NCBI RefSeq assembly: GCF_002999335.1
Contig: NW_020312258.1
Location: 1 to 64,000, forward strand
Length of the DNA stretch: 64,000 nucleotides
Source: Cyclospora cayetanensis
Taxonomy: Eukaryota > Apicomplexa > Conoidasida > Eucoccidiorida > Eimeriidae
Direction of reading: 5' to 3'
The position numbers and the translations under genes were made by a program. The notes beneath the pieces were generated by a model. That model searched no databases. It saw nothing but the letters and a program-made list of their open reading frames with translations, and was not told the origin of the DNA. Of this stretch, positions 46,927 through 58,559 are shown one piece after another; position 1 is the first letter of the stretch; each line of letters begins with the position of its first letter.

Positions 46927-48832
46927 TCATTGTTGTTGCTGCTGCTGCTCCATGTGGCTCCTAACTTGTTGCTGCAGTACATCGTAGTCATAGGTAGTGG
47001 GGAGACCGTCAAGGACGCTGCCTGAGGATGTTAAGGTGTTCAAAGTCTCGAAGGGCCTAGTTCTGGAGGTGATGTCTCTGCTGTGGGCCCCCATGGGTGC
47101 GCCCGAGGCTGCATTTTCTGTCATCGTAGGGACGGCTGTGTAGGTGTAGGTTTCTCCTTCAGTAATTGGGCCTCCTGGTGCCCCCTCTCGGGGGTTTGGG
47201 AGGATGTTCTCGTCTAGGCGGCGCGTATGTAGCTCTGGACTCCAGCGCTCGAGCTGCGGTTCGAAGGTGTCGGCCCACACATACGCCAGAACAAGCGCAG
47301 CTAGCTGCAGCAGCGGCGACAATGAGGTCACGGAGAGGTAGATGCTGCTCAGTTCTGCGGTGTGCGCAAGACAATAAAAAGCCCACACACAGAAGAGTCT
47401 TTGAAACCTCTGAAGGGACACGACACGCTTGGAGCGCTGCAAGACAGTGATACCTGCATCCCACTGGATATCCACTTCTAGTTCGCGTGATTATGCAACC
47501 AGGGTGAGTGGCACTTATTCCGGGGCAACGTATGGGTCTCGCTGTTTGAATTTCTGAGCAGAAGCCTACAATATGTAGGTCCCATCAAGTGTCATGTGCT
47601 GTGTTTAAGAGCTAGCAGTATAAGGGCTGGGGCTTACTTGCGATGGCTGCAAGGGGATATAGGAAAAGCATTCCCCAGGCGTACTCGTCCTTCGTGCCTT
47701 TGTCGTGGTAGAGCTCTAGTGCGGCGAATCCAAGGCCATACGAGAAGAGAGAGAGTCCCTGCAACGTTCCGCCTAGGTATGATAGGGTCCACTCGCCTCT
47801 AAGCTGCATGTTTCGGCCTAGCCAACGGGCAGAAACAAAGCGGCAGAAGTGTAACGAGGAGGCCACACGCAGAGCTGCGGACGCCACGTCCAATGATACA
47901 GCACATGCCAGTATCTTTGATCCAGAACGGAAGCCAACAGTCCACCTATCAGCATCAAACGCATTTGCGCACAGCTCACTCGCCACCATGAAAAAGGCAG
48001 CCAAGAAGGATCAGTGCTGGAGGAAAGATACTAAACGGTGGCATCTGGACAGCCACACGGTAAGCACGAAGGCATTTCGTCAACCCGCCGGGAGGGCGGC
48101 AGAGAAGGCGAGAGGATGGGGGCAGGGCAAACGACTTAGAAGAGGACAGCAAAGGCCGCGTGGCTTAACGTATCGCAAAAACGCATCACTGCCTCAGAAT
48201 GTGTATTCACGTGCCAACGAAAACAAACGGGAGAGGAAGCTGGGAGCTGTTGTTGGTGCAGTTGCTGATCTGGGTGGTATTTGTGTGGTAACCTAACCCT
48301 TGGTCACAGGGCCAAGGACTACTCACTTGCTGCTGTCTGCGACAAGGACCTGGAAAGCCGCAACTTGAATGACGCCCAATAGGAAAGCGACTTCTAGGAA
48401 GGCGCTAAGGTGGACATACACGGAAGCGCCTTTGAGGGCGTCCGGGGCAGCAAAGATGTTGGCATTGAACCATCCATTTCCCCCAAAAAGGAGAAAGAAA
48501 AGGATCTGGAGGGACAGAGCGGTGACCTGTGTTAGCAATCCAGAACGGAGGAGCCGTGCTCCCAGGTAATAAACAAGGGGAGAATGCTCTTCTCCTCGAG
48601 GGCTCTCGTCGGTGTAAGCATTGGCCGCCCCACTGTTCATCATTTGAGTCAGCTGACGAGTGAGCTGCTTGCCGATGTCCTCGGGGGCACCCTCCGGAAA
48701 GCTCATCTGTTGGGAAAACGAGGCAGTTAATGGCTGGGAAGCCCTCGATGCAAAGCGGTCGGCCAACGTGCGGAGGCTACTCTGCTGAGACAGCGGAGGG
48801 ACGTCCCCGCTGTCGATCCCGAATGGCTCCAT
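46927..48832 (-). CDS. Multi-pass membrane protein, probably coccidian-restricted
   Basis: Exons 48832-48327, 47945-47638 and 47477-46927 join in phases 2 and 1 to give 454 residues. After a hydrophilic Ser/Gln-rich N-terminus (MEPFGIDSGDVPPLSQQSSL) come about six or seven hydrophobic segments: ALSLQILFFLLFGG, HLSAFLEVAFLLGVIQVAAF, ILACAVSLDVASAALRVASS, GGTLQGLSLFSYGLGFAALE, WGMLFLYPLAAIA, LFCVWAFYCLAHTAEL and LLQLAALVLAYVWA. The cytosolic-type tail ends in a poly-Gln run. No transporter signature is visible. Pellicle multi-span proteins such as GAPMs have comparable size and span number, but that is only an analogy. An upstream open segment at 49228-49007 with a signal-like start (MALLLCLFARNASSYYTLEP) and an acceptor before 48847 suggests a possible further 5' exon, which I could not join in phase. 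Confidence 0.6.
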
Positions 48833-49319
48833 ATTGGACAAATACTGAGGTTTTAGGGTCGAGTGTTTGGGTAGCGCTGGGGATGCAGAGACACTGTGCG
48901 CACCGGCCCCAGCTAGCACGACAAGGCTTCTAACTGAAAGGGATTGAGACAGAGCAGGTAGGCCTCTCTTGTGTGTCAATGCTGTACTAAGCAGCAAAAA
49001 ATTGTGCTAGGAAAAGGAAGAGGAGGTAGTAAATGCCACGAAGAATTTTGGCGCATGGGCGCTCTCGGCTGACCTGCGCGGCCGAGAGGAGAGGCCAGCG
49101 CGAGGTGGAGCGGCTCTCAATCCCTCAAACTTAGCTTTTGTCTCTAAAGCCCCTTTTAGTGGGCGTAGAGGTTCCAGGGTGTAATAAGAAGAAGCATTAC
49201 GAGCAAACAGACAGAGTAGCAGAGCCATCAGCCGCTGCCGACACGCAGCGAGCCAAACGATGCAATCGATGCTGCCCACGCGACTCCTCACACAGCTGCT
49301 GCACCACCGAGACACAGTT

Positions 49320-51100
49320 CAGCCGCTGTAGCAGTCGCACTGAAAAAAAGTAGTGTACATGGGGATTTTGCTGGCTTTAGTATAGAGCATGAACTTTTGG
49401 CTTTGACAAATGGATTTGTAGGACAGCGGGCCGCTGTCTCAGGATCCACCGGCACGCCAATGTCGAAGTCAAGTGCGGCTAGCTGCCTATGAAACGTTGC
49501 ATCACTTTGTAAATTCGAGCCACAAGCGGTCAGCCAGCTCTACTGCGAAGGCATAAAGAGGGTTAGAAGCCCTGGTACCATCCCCAAAAATCACGCAGGG
49601 AGCATGCACCCTCTCAAGCCTCGCTGCGATCATCAAAACTCTGCCTCTTTTGAACAGACCCCATGCACGTTGACACGTGGTTAACAGTACAGATGCACGG
49701 TCAGATACGCCGTTGCAAAGGCTGGTGTAGCTTCATGCGTTTAAGTGAACACACGGACGAACCGTCCTAAGGACTGGATGATCTGAGCTAACGCCTGGAC
49801 AACACCAGTTGGGCCCTTCCTTTTTATAAAAGCCTAGATCTGCTTTTCGTTTCACTGCCGCTAGCTACTGGGCCTAGTAGACTAAATCTCGAGCCACTGA
49901 CAAGTGTCGAAGTCCAGGCATCACGTAGCGAGTAATCCGGTGCTTCTGCGATTGGGAATTCACCGCACCTCGAAGTATCCCACAAGAGCAAACAATTCTT
50001 CTCTTCCTATTTCCTCGCCACCCTTTTGCGTGGTTTGCATTCCATCCTCTTGTGTGCCTCACTTGTGGCACTCTGCGCCGCCTTCGCACGGCTACCTGAA
50101 CCTTCCCCTCCTGCCCATATATGTAGTGAGCTACGCGACCTTTAGCCCCTTCTATCACATTTTGATTTACATTTAAGTGAATTGTTTGCAAACAATTCAC
50201 TACTTAGCTTCACTTTTCTTACGTGCTATTTGTTGCGAACTTCGCGCAGTAATGTAGGGAGTGCGCATACGCTCAATTCCACATACAACTAGCTGCGAAT
50301 GCTCCGAGAGCCTACAAAATGCAATAACACCCACAATACCACTTCCTCCCCCTTTGTGCAAAAATCCTGCGGAAGTAGGGCAAGGAGTAGGCGGCGGTCT
50401 TTCGGAAGGTCAAAAAATCTACGTCTTTGCATTCGATCTGTAGTTAAGTGACGGATATCATATATGGGGCGCTACAGTGTACCTAAGCCAATCTGCCCTC
50501 ACTTTCTTCTTGCTCTATCATCGCATTATTTCACCCTCCATAGTTCCATCCCTGCTGCCTGTCTCTATCACTGTGTATGGCCTTAATGCCTCTCTTTCGG
50601 GCCGCGCCTTGTGTCCCCGCCTGGTGCACTTTGTTTGTCTCGTTCATGGTGAACAAACAAGGCAATGCGAAAGATTAAGAGGACACCATAGAGCCCACCA
50701 AATGCCTCCCCCCCCAAGTACTACACTAAAATTGGCTTTTCGTATCCTTAAACCATAAACCTAACCCTAAAACCCGATATGCCACCATCATTCACCGACA
50801 GAGTGCAAGGCTACCACCCTCTCTGCTGCATCAGCCAACCAACACACAGATCGCTCTGAGTCTTCAGACCACTCAAACGCCTTGAAGTAACTCTAAATAA
50901 AACAGCTGGTTGTTTTCCGGCAAATCACTAAGCGGTGAGGGTGCCCATACCCGCTGTAATCCGTAAACCCCTTTCCACAAAATTGCGGGTGAAGACAACG
51001 GGTTGGTCTACGGGCGCCGGATCTTCGCCTGCCTGGATTGCAGCCGATCAGTTTTCTCTGCCTCGCACCCCAAGCCTGGAGCCTGAACCTCAAACCCTAA
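49320..51100. other. Gene-free stretch with telomere-like motifs and a palindrome
   Basis: Frames here are short, with no convincing exons. The stretch holds a 26-nt perfect palindrome at 50176-50201 and telomere-like motifs at about 50753-50776 (TAAACCTAACCCTAAAACCC). The promoter of the membrane protein gene should lie at its left side. Confidence 0.4.
50176..50201. repeat. Perfect 26-nt palindrome
   Basis: AGTGAATTGTTTG at 50176-50188 is followed directly by its exact reverse complement at 50189-50201, with no loop. A perfect 13-bp arm without spacer is rare by chance in a window this size. A dimeric protein-binding site or cruciform is possible. No gene overlaps it. Confidence 0.8.
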
Positions 51101-51103
51101 ACT
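51090..51103. repeat. Telomere-like heptamers directly behind the NDK stop codon
   Basis: On the plus strand CAAACCCTAAACTTTA abuts the NDK stop codon, so the mRNA would read AAGTTTAGGGTTTG immediately after the stop. Two overlapping AAACCCT-type units are visible. Other interstitial copies lie at about 32452-32466, 50753-50776, 56089-56104, 57017-57031, 63437-63450 and 63912-63932. Confidence 0.6.
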
Positions 51104-51816
51104 TTACTCGTAAATCCAGCTGTTGCCCGCGGGTGTCCACTCGCAGATCTCGTCCTGGGAAAACCACAGGGCGATCTCCTTCTCCGCTGACTCCACGGAA
51201 TCCGATCCGTGCACAATATTGCGACCAACGTCGATACAGAAGTCACCACGCAGAGTCCCTGAGACGCAAACCCACCACCCTGAACCCCCAAACGTCGTCC
51301 CTGTGCGGACCCGAAGCGAGGTCAATATTCTCTACGCGCAAGGCAGTTCAGCGCATTTATTCCCACCCCGGCCTTAGACAGCTTAAGCCACACACAGTAC
51401 CGCACTAAGACAAAGAACCCCAAAGGCGGCTCTTTCGGGGAGCGCCAGCGCTGGTCTTCCAAACATGCATCCCTTGAAAGAGCAGTCGCTGTGCGTGAAC
51501 ATAGCTTACCGGGGTTACTCTCAAGAGGCCGTGTCTCGCCGAGGAGCTTCCTGCCCTGCTTCACAACGTCTGTACCCTTCCATACCATGCAGACAACAGG
51601 GCCGCTGGCCATGTAGTTGACAAGTCCGGGGAAGAACGGCTTGCCCTTAAGGTCGGCATAGTGCTGCTCGAGCAGTTGCGTCGTCGGCTGTTTCATCTTC
51701 AAAGCCACCAACTGATATCCCTTCTGCTGGAAGCGGCTAAAAACTTCTGGGACCAACCCGCGCTGCACCCCGTCGGGTTTCACCATGATGTAGGTGCGCT
51801 CGTTCCTGCCAGCCAT
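51104..51816 (-). CDS. NDK: Nucleoside diphosphate kinase
   Basis: NDK transfers the gamma phosphate between NTPs and NDPs through a phosphohistidine intermediate. Exons 51816-51510 and 51258-51104 join in phase 1 across a 251-nt intron (donor GTAAGC, acceptor CTCAG) to give 153 residues, the normal length for the family. Landmarks are [20 protein letters not shown], the KPDGVQRG nucleotide-binding start, [39 protein letters not shown], and the active-site segment [14 protein letters not shown] with the catalytic His. The tail is [12 protein letters not shown]. All catalytic residues are present. The frame is open upstream of this ATG (to 52056), but homology begins here, so no targeting extension is claimed; a cytosolic enzyme is expected. 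Confidence 0.97.
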
Positions 51817-52601
51817 TTTCAGGTATTGGTGCTTTGCGCAAAAACCTCGCGAAAAACAAAAAGACACTGGGGAAAAGGGGCTCAAAAAGAGTGTAGTGCC
51901 TACTGAGCCTGCACGGCAAAACCCCACATGCAACACGACAGGGAGGGGCAGCCCCGCGGCTCTAGCCAGCCAACTGTCGAGACAGCACTGCTGCCAAACG
52001 CCAAACCCTACACACTCTAGCAAGCTACGCAAATCCATGAAAATATAATATCCCATATGTCATGGGGGAGCTAGACTTATGTTCCAAAACCCAAGCACTG
52101 TGTTCTTCGGCCAATTTGCTCGGCATGCACTCATGCTCTGCCCCGGAAACCTATACCCTTGCGAGCTGAAACCGAGAGCAGCACCTGAACAGTCAATATC
52201 TAAGCTCAAGCTGCTCTCTTATTGAGTCTCATAATGCGCTCCAACGTCTATGGTATAGATTTCGTGTCTCACTCTCCAGCGCGCGCATGCAGCGAAATGG
52301 CAGCCCGGGTTAATCCGTAAAACGGTGATCACCAATTCCCCGAGGACCCGAACTGTCAGATACCCTTCAGTCGCATCGGAGGCAAGAGGCTGAAGGAATA
52401 GGAACCCTCTGTTTTTAGTGGAGCGGCGGCAGCTATCACTGTTGCTGCAAGAGCACCTACTACAGAGGTGCCAGGCGACTCTCTAAGACAGAGAACAAGT
52501 GTCGAACTGCATCATTTGGACCTTCGACATCTGTTGCACGAGCTCGACATCAGCAGCAACAGCTACCATAGCGGCAACACCCCAAATCAAAAGCCTCTGC
52601 C

Positions 52602-53295
52602 ATGTCAGAGGTCACAGATGCGCAGCACAGAGGGCTGGATCTCTGCCTACAGCGCCTCACTTCTTCCCTCTACGGCCTCATGGACGCAGCGCTTGTATGC
52701 CCCCCACGGACACCCAACTATCTCCAGAAATTCAAACCCTCACGACATTCCAAGTCTCAAAGCTTTCGCGCTGTATTGTTCTTCGGTGCCTTCCCACCCA
52801 TCCTTTTGTGTTTTGTTCGGCAACCTAGTGCGCCCATAGCTCATGGCGTACGGTCTGTGTTTAGGTGAATGAGGATGGCCATTTGGCGTCGCTGACAGTG
52901 GACACCTTCCTCATGGAGGCCCACATCATTAGCATCGTGAGTTGGTGCTGAAACTGTTGCTGACTTGTACCACGCTGTGTTTGCTCTTGTTGGCGTATCA
53001 AAGGGTGTGCCTCCCCGCGCACAGTGCAGCATCTGAAGAAGCTGTTACTTTTCTCTTGTTTTCACGCCTGTGGCGTTTTCAGCTTCCCTTGCTTCTGCTG
53101 CAGATAAACTCATGTCGCTGGCTGCTGTCGTTGGCTGCTGACCTGGACGCAAACCGGGTGCTTCACGCGCCGAACAGCAAGAAGAAGGGGGACTCACAGA
53201 GGAACATGGAGAAAATCAGACTCCTGCAGCAGCAACTTGAACAGGACAGGAAGGATGGCCTTCTTCCCTTTCCATCCATTGTGCAACAGTTCTAA
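52602..53295 (+). CDS. Small helical protein, possibly Mediator subunit MED22-like
   Basis: Three exons, 52602-52694, 52865-52936 and 53104-53295, all join on codon boundaries (donors GTATGC and GTGAGT) and give 118 residues. The protein reads MSEVTDAQHRGLDLCLQRLT, then LYGLMDAALVNEDGHLASLT, VDTFLMEAHIISIINSCRWL and LSLAADLDANRVLHAPN. It ends in a basic, Gln-rich coiled coil (MEKIRLLQQQLEQDRKDG) and FPSIVQQF. Helix pattern, length and the central Glu-x-x-x-x-I...LL-x-L-x-x-x-L spacing recall MED22 (Surf5). That match is by feel and could be wrong for another four-helix protein. There is no signal peptide or membrane segment. Phase agreement makes the gene itself likely. Confidence 0.5.
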
Positions 53296-53299
53296 GAGC

Positions 53300-55050
53300 A
53301 GATGCAGGTGCACTTGATGCAAAAACTCCAGATTTTTTTAGGTCGTATGTACGAGTTAAAAGATTACTGCACTGGGCATGACTGCGATCTTCTTTCTTAG
53401 CCTTCTTAAGTCAATATCCCACAGCACGTACTTTTGGTTTACACTTGAGACACCCCGATGTACGAGCACCCTTCTCTACTGCTTTCGCATCTGTGTGCCA
53501 TTAGAATGCTTTAGTTGATACCCCACCGAGTTCGCATCAACGCCAGTCTTTGGCTTTTCAATTTTTTGTGAGGCTTAGATATTCAGTCATTGGCTCAAAA
53601 CTAGCGTTGTACCCCCCAGGCATCCTGGCAGAGGTGAATCGAAGGAGAACAGCCACGGCTTGGTATGCTTTCAGAACTCCTCACGAACATTGGTATTCCT
53701 AAACCGAAGGATGCGATATGAAACTTACGAGAGGACTAAAACAAGAGGCGATCAATACATATTTGAATTTTGAGTCAACGGGTGGGGCAAAGGGCCCACT
53801 GACAAGGATGCCATGGGTATCCATTACAGGCACAAGTGACTGCAATAAAGACGATGCTCTCTTCTCTAGGAGTGGCGATAGAACATGCATACGTAAAGTT
53901 TATAAGGAGGCGGTGGCGGTATACTAGGGCGTGCAACCAACTACTGCCACTCCTGCCCATCACTGTGCAGTCCAGAGAATGAGCTGCTGGTGTTTATGCT
54001 GTTTCAGAAAGGGGTAGTGGTGCTGCATCTGCGTGATAGAATGGCAAGGTAGACGGCTGCGATCGCTGTGTTTCTATTGCTACAAACACCCACGGCGGCA
54101 CACTGTGTCGGTGTAAGGGCCCACAAAACCTAAGGGGTTTGCTTTCTAGCCGATGCTCCTTGCATAGCTGGCCAGAAGTTGTGTGAACTATCGCCTGCAT
54201 TGCATTTGAAGGTTGCTCACAAGGCATCTTTTTGCCATCGTAGGGACTCTGGGGTCCCAATAACCAGAAGAATCCTGGTAGTACCAGTAACTCGGTTCGT
54301 CTAAAGAGTAATATGGGTAGTCTTCGTAATCGGGCTGCGTGGCCAACCAAGGCAGCGTACCTCTAATTCTTGGACCTGTTAAGGTATCTAGGTGTAACGA
54401 CACATTCTTCAGGCATCTCAGATTCTGTGTTTCTGTCAGCGGTGGCAATGGATTTTCAGGCGTACTTGTACACGTGTTCTGTCAGCATTCCAGTGACATC
54501 TGTTTGCACCCCGGTAGGCTCTGCCCGTATATGACGCGCGTCCTGTGCGTCCAATAAGCTATATTACGACCACTTTAAGTAATCCTTCTTACTCTAAGCT
54601 CTTCGCAAACCCTAGTGATATTACTTAACCCAATGTGGCCTTCGTGAAGAGGCCCGAATTCGCAGCAAATGGCTTCCAGAGATCATTTGCTTAACCAGAA
54701 AGATACAGGCATTCCTTTTCTATGATGCTGAGCATTTATTCACTTTATTCTATTGCTCATCAGCAGAGCTACACATGTGGTTGCTGTTAATCCACTGATG
54801 TGAGCACACAGGTACAACCCATGCGGGAAGGTGGGGCCTCAGCCAGGACTCCTACTGCATTCTCAGCATTGGGAATGTCATGCTCTCTGGACATTATCCG
54901 ATGAATTTACGCGGCAGGTGAGTCTGCGTCGATTCTCACGTATATGTGCAGATCTGATGAAAGATGCCATGCACCTGCTTGCTGGAAAAGTTAGTACGGT
55001 ATGAATAAGACCCTAGAGGTCCAGGCTGACGGTTTAGAGCTGAATGATTG
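53300..55050. other. Stretch with one candidate minus-strand exon
   Basis: Most of this stretch has only short frames. At about 54373-54207 (minus), an acceptor CCTTAACAG is followed by an open, Tyr/Asp-rich segment, LPWLATQPDYEDYPYYSLDE and SYWYYQDSSGYWDPRVPTM, with a donor GTGAGC after AAAAGATGCCTT. It could be an exon of an unplaced gene. Telomere-like CAAACCCTAG lies near 54607. Confidence 0.3.
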
Positions 55051-55053
55051 CAG

Positions 55054-58000
55054 TTATTCTTCAAGTTTTGAGTGTTCTTCTGTCTGCTGTGCCTCTTGCG
55101 AAGCTTGTTCGGTATGAAGCTCTTCTTCCTCATCATTTGGCAGAAGCAACACATTATGGTCCTCGTTGGCCAACATCGCGTTCTCCTGAGAAGTGAGCAC
55201 ACACAATCTGGCACTTTACTTCTTTGTCTACACCTTCAACAGCCACATGTTAATAATACAGATCAATGAAGGTCGTATATTTGTGTTGCCGTTTTTTCCG
55301 CACTTAGTGCAAATTGCAGCGAGCACAAAAAGTCCCAAAGTTTTGTGGGCCGATATATTTTCCTGAGGTAAAGTGCGGCTTATGGGCGAGCATCAATACA
55401 CAGACGGCAGCGCATCTAAAGCTCGGCCTACAAGCGCTTCTCTTTCTTTCTCCATCCGTTCCATTTCTCGTGTCGCCTCTAAGGTGTCCACTCCTTTCAT
55501 CAGCCGCCGCTCCTCAGCCTCCCGGCGCCGCTGTGCAATCTGTAGCAAACAAAGACCAGCAAACAGCAATGGTCCTGCACTTCCTGGCTATCTTCCTCGG
55601 CGCCACTTAATCATTCTTCCTTCTGCAGTTGCTGATCAGTGCACATGCATCTCTACCCATTGTGCTGCTATCACAGCACCTTACGCGGTTGTCAAAAGCT
55701 TCAACTTGTTTTTTTTTCTTTTCTGCATGTGCTAAAGCCTGCCTCTGCCGTCTGCATCGCACAATGTAGCACGCAATCTCAGGTTTACAGCTGGAGCTTT
55801 GTATTTAGGAATTAGGGTTCCATGCTAGGCTTCGGGCGTGGGGCTTGAGGTTCACGGTGCAATGTGTACGCTGTAACGAGGTCGCTCATCACAGCGACCA
55901 CAGGGGATAACGCGGCATTAGCAACGCCTGTAAAGCACACCCATTCAAAGTGCCTAAGATACACGGCTTTGGGTTTAAGGAGTGTTCTTGCTATTGACAG
56001 CTCAGGGCCGTTAATAGCCGTGTAGACGCGCAGCAAAAGACTAAGAAAGCAATGTTGCGGGTTGGTTTTAAAGCTCTAGGGTCAAGAGTTTTAGGTTTAG
56101 GGCCCCAGAAACCTGCAACGACTTGGAAGTTTCTTTCAGTCTGATGCATGGCCTGAAGACGATAAGGCAGTCTCCAAACCTTATGCATCATGTTAATGAG
56201 CACCCACTGTGCTTTTGACACCAGCAATGTATCAAGGTAAACAAACATTCTGCCTGGGGCTTAGATTGAGAGTGTGTACCAGATGGATTGCCTTCGGTAG
56301 GATCTGTGGCCAGGCGGATATCTCCACTGCGGCCTTCGGTGAGCAAACACGCAAGTGACCAGAGAGGCCCTCAGTGAGCGAATAGTTAGCCATGCAAGGA
56401 AATATATAATTGGACGGTAGGAAAGGGATGGAATATAAGAGTAACGAGAAATCAATGGAAGGGATAGCAGATACATGTCAACAGAACAGAAACGAGAATA
56501 ACGCAACAGCCAGAAGAACACAGTGACCAAGCAGATGCAACAGCGCCTCAGAAGGTGCATCTTCACTTGAATGTGGCGTGCTCAAATTCCGTATATTACA
56601 AATACATAACATACATAGGGCGTATATTCTGCTGTGTGCTGTGACTCTCCATGCCAGTGTTTGTACTTTACGGTCGGCTGTTCCAGCTCGCCAAATATAG
56701 TAGCCGCACATGTCAGTCTGAAATATGCCTTCACACCGGCAGCTCACCGTGCTAGGAGCGAGAAAGAGCCCTTCCTCCCTCAACTCCTCTAGCAGTGCCG
56801 CATCTGAGCCCTTAAGCAATTTTTTTGCAAAGGCCACGGCGTCTCTCTTCTGTGCTGCAAACTGCTCCAATTTGACGTGCGCAGCTGCTTCTGCCACTCG
56901 CCTGGCCTTCGCCGGAAGGTAGTAACACAGCGACAGACCCACAAAACGTAATTCTAGTACAGATGAGAACGGGTAAAGGGGAAATGCAGAGTCCAGCTAG
57001 CACTTTGATTTCAGCGTTTAGGGTTTAGGGCTTGTATGCACGGCTTCTTGCTGGCGTCTTTGCGTCGCTGCCTCCAGGGCCTGAACGGCGATTATTTGCT
57101 GCAATCTCTCTCGTTCGAAGGCCTCACGCTGTTGCTGGATGGCAGTTAGCTCCTCTTCTTGCACTACCTGATTTTACAAGAGCATGATTCGAGAAATGTT
57201 CCCTGTGATTGTGTGCTCTGAATCTCCGTATCTCTCATACAAATTACCGTACACTTTCCGTTGTTGTGGTGTCCTTTTGTCTGTGCCCATTCTGTTACTG
57301 ATGCTCTAATACTAGCAATGCTTGCTCATAGTACTCCTTTTCCCCCTGTTGATCCATGTCAGTATTGCTTTATATTTTTTTCAGCTTGCTGAGCCTAAAT
57401 TATTGCTGCCCCTTGCCTTGCCCCCATCTTTCCCGTGCTCTCTTGAGACTTCGTTGAACCATTAACACTACATATAAAATCCTAATCTGTTGTCGAGACC
57501 GTGCACAGCCTTGCTTTTGAGGCTTAGGATTAGTGGTCAAGGATTTACCTCGCTAAGGCTCTGCTCTATCACACGCCCAATTAGGACCTCCAGCACTGGC
57601 ACCACTTCCCTGCATACATGCCCTCTACTCCAGTCCCTCTAACCCTCAACCCCAATTCCTGCATGTTGCCGAACTCTTTTTCTTTTTGTGGCATCAAGCT
57701 GACGGAGCATTGTTCACGAAACTGTGGCTTAGAATTACTCGTCAAAGTTGAATAGCTCGCCGTCCTGTATTTGAGTGTGAGCGTCTACAAGTTCAGCTCT
57801 AAGGGCGAGAAGAGGAGACATAGGGCGATCCCGTATTGCGTCTGTTTGTGCTGATGCATCTGCCTCCTTCGTTACTGCTGTAAGCGTCACGATGTGCGGA
57901 TCGGTCTGCAAGCCTATCTCCTTCCCACCATCCACGGGAAAAGAGGGCACAACTGTTGCGCCCCGCATTGTTCGTTGTTGCGGCTGCCGCTGATGTTTTT

Positions 58001-58544
58001 GCTTTTGCTTCAAAAGCGAAGCCTGCGCTGAAGTGCGCTGAGCCCGCATGAGCTTATCGCGCGAGAAAACAGATGAGGATGAGGCAAGGGGGCTTTCCTG
58101 CTCCTACAAAGCCACAGAGGCCACATTGTGATGCCAACCGTAGACATAAAGCCAGAAAAAGACGGATCGTTCCCTACGCCTTGCACGGATGTATAAATGC
58201 ATTTGTCACACTGATTGGAAACGAAGAAGAGTCCACTAAAGACAAGTCCTCAACGGCAAACACTAAATTCAATGCCCTAGATCGATCTTCGGTGGAGGTC
58301 TAAGCAATGGTTTTTATGATTGCCAAGCGCATACCTGACTTATGGCTACACTGTGCGGCATATTGTATTTTATGCAAGCGGGTTCTCCTATATTGTAGCG
58401 AGCATATATGCAGTGTACAGGCAACTGTCTGCTGGGCTTCCTGGAGTGAGTGCACACCTTTAGCAGCTTAAAGGGAACACCCCGTAAGATCCGCTTGTCG
58501 AACATCATGTTGCACGACCTCACCCTACGGAGCGAAGGACACAC
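55054..58544 (-). CDS. RSPH3: Radial spoke protein 3 (RSPH3)
   Basis: RSPH3 is the spine and A-kinase-anchoring subunit of axonemal radial spokes. The secure exons are about 58544-58458, 58022-57739, 57609-57549, 57167-57042 and 56906-56748. They read CNMMFDKRILRG, then EIGLQTDPHIVTL and ASAQTDAIRDRPMSPL, then AHTQIQDGELFNFDEE continuing into VVPVLEVLIGRVIEQSLSE, then VVQEEELTAIQQQREAFERE, and KRDAVAFAKKLLKGSDAALL with EELREEGLFLAPST. These follow the RSPH3 core motif by motif and in phase. Two further phase-0 exons, 55539-55432 (coiled coil RRREAEERRLMKGV) and 55185-55054 (acidic, ending HSKLEE and stop), probably form the C-terminus. What lies between 56748 and 55539 is unresolved. The first coding exon may also be missing. 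In coccidia only the flagellated microgamete has an axoneme, so male-gamete expression is expected. Confidence 0.88.
57017..57031. repeat. Interstitial telomere-like repeat in RSPH3 intron
   Basis: TTTAGGGTTTAGGGC gives two consecutive AGGGTTT-type units. It lies just downstream of the donor of the 57167-57042 exon of RSPH3, so it would be spliced out. Confidence 0.7.
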
Positions 58545-58559
58545 TGCACCCTTAAGATA

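Noticed and set aside
47808..48296. Plus-strand ORF of 162 codons, rich in Lys and Arg
   Set aside because: It is antisense to the membrane-protein exon and its intron, and has no domain or splice support.
51816..52056. In-frame extension upstream of the NDK start
   Set aside because: Homology begins at the internal ATG and total length then matches the family. The extension is Leu/Cys-rich 5' sequence without a convincing targeting pattern.
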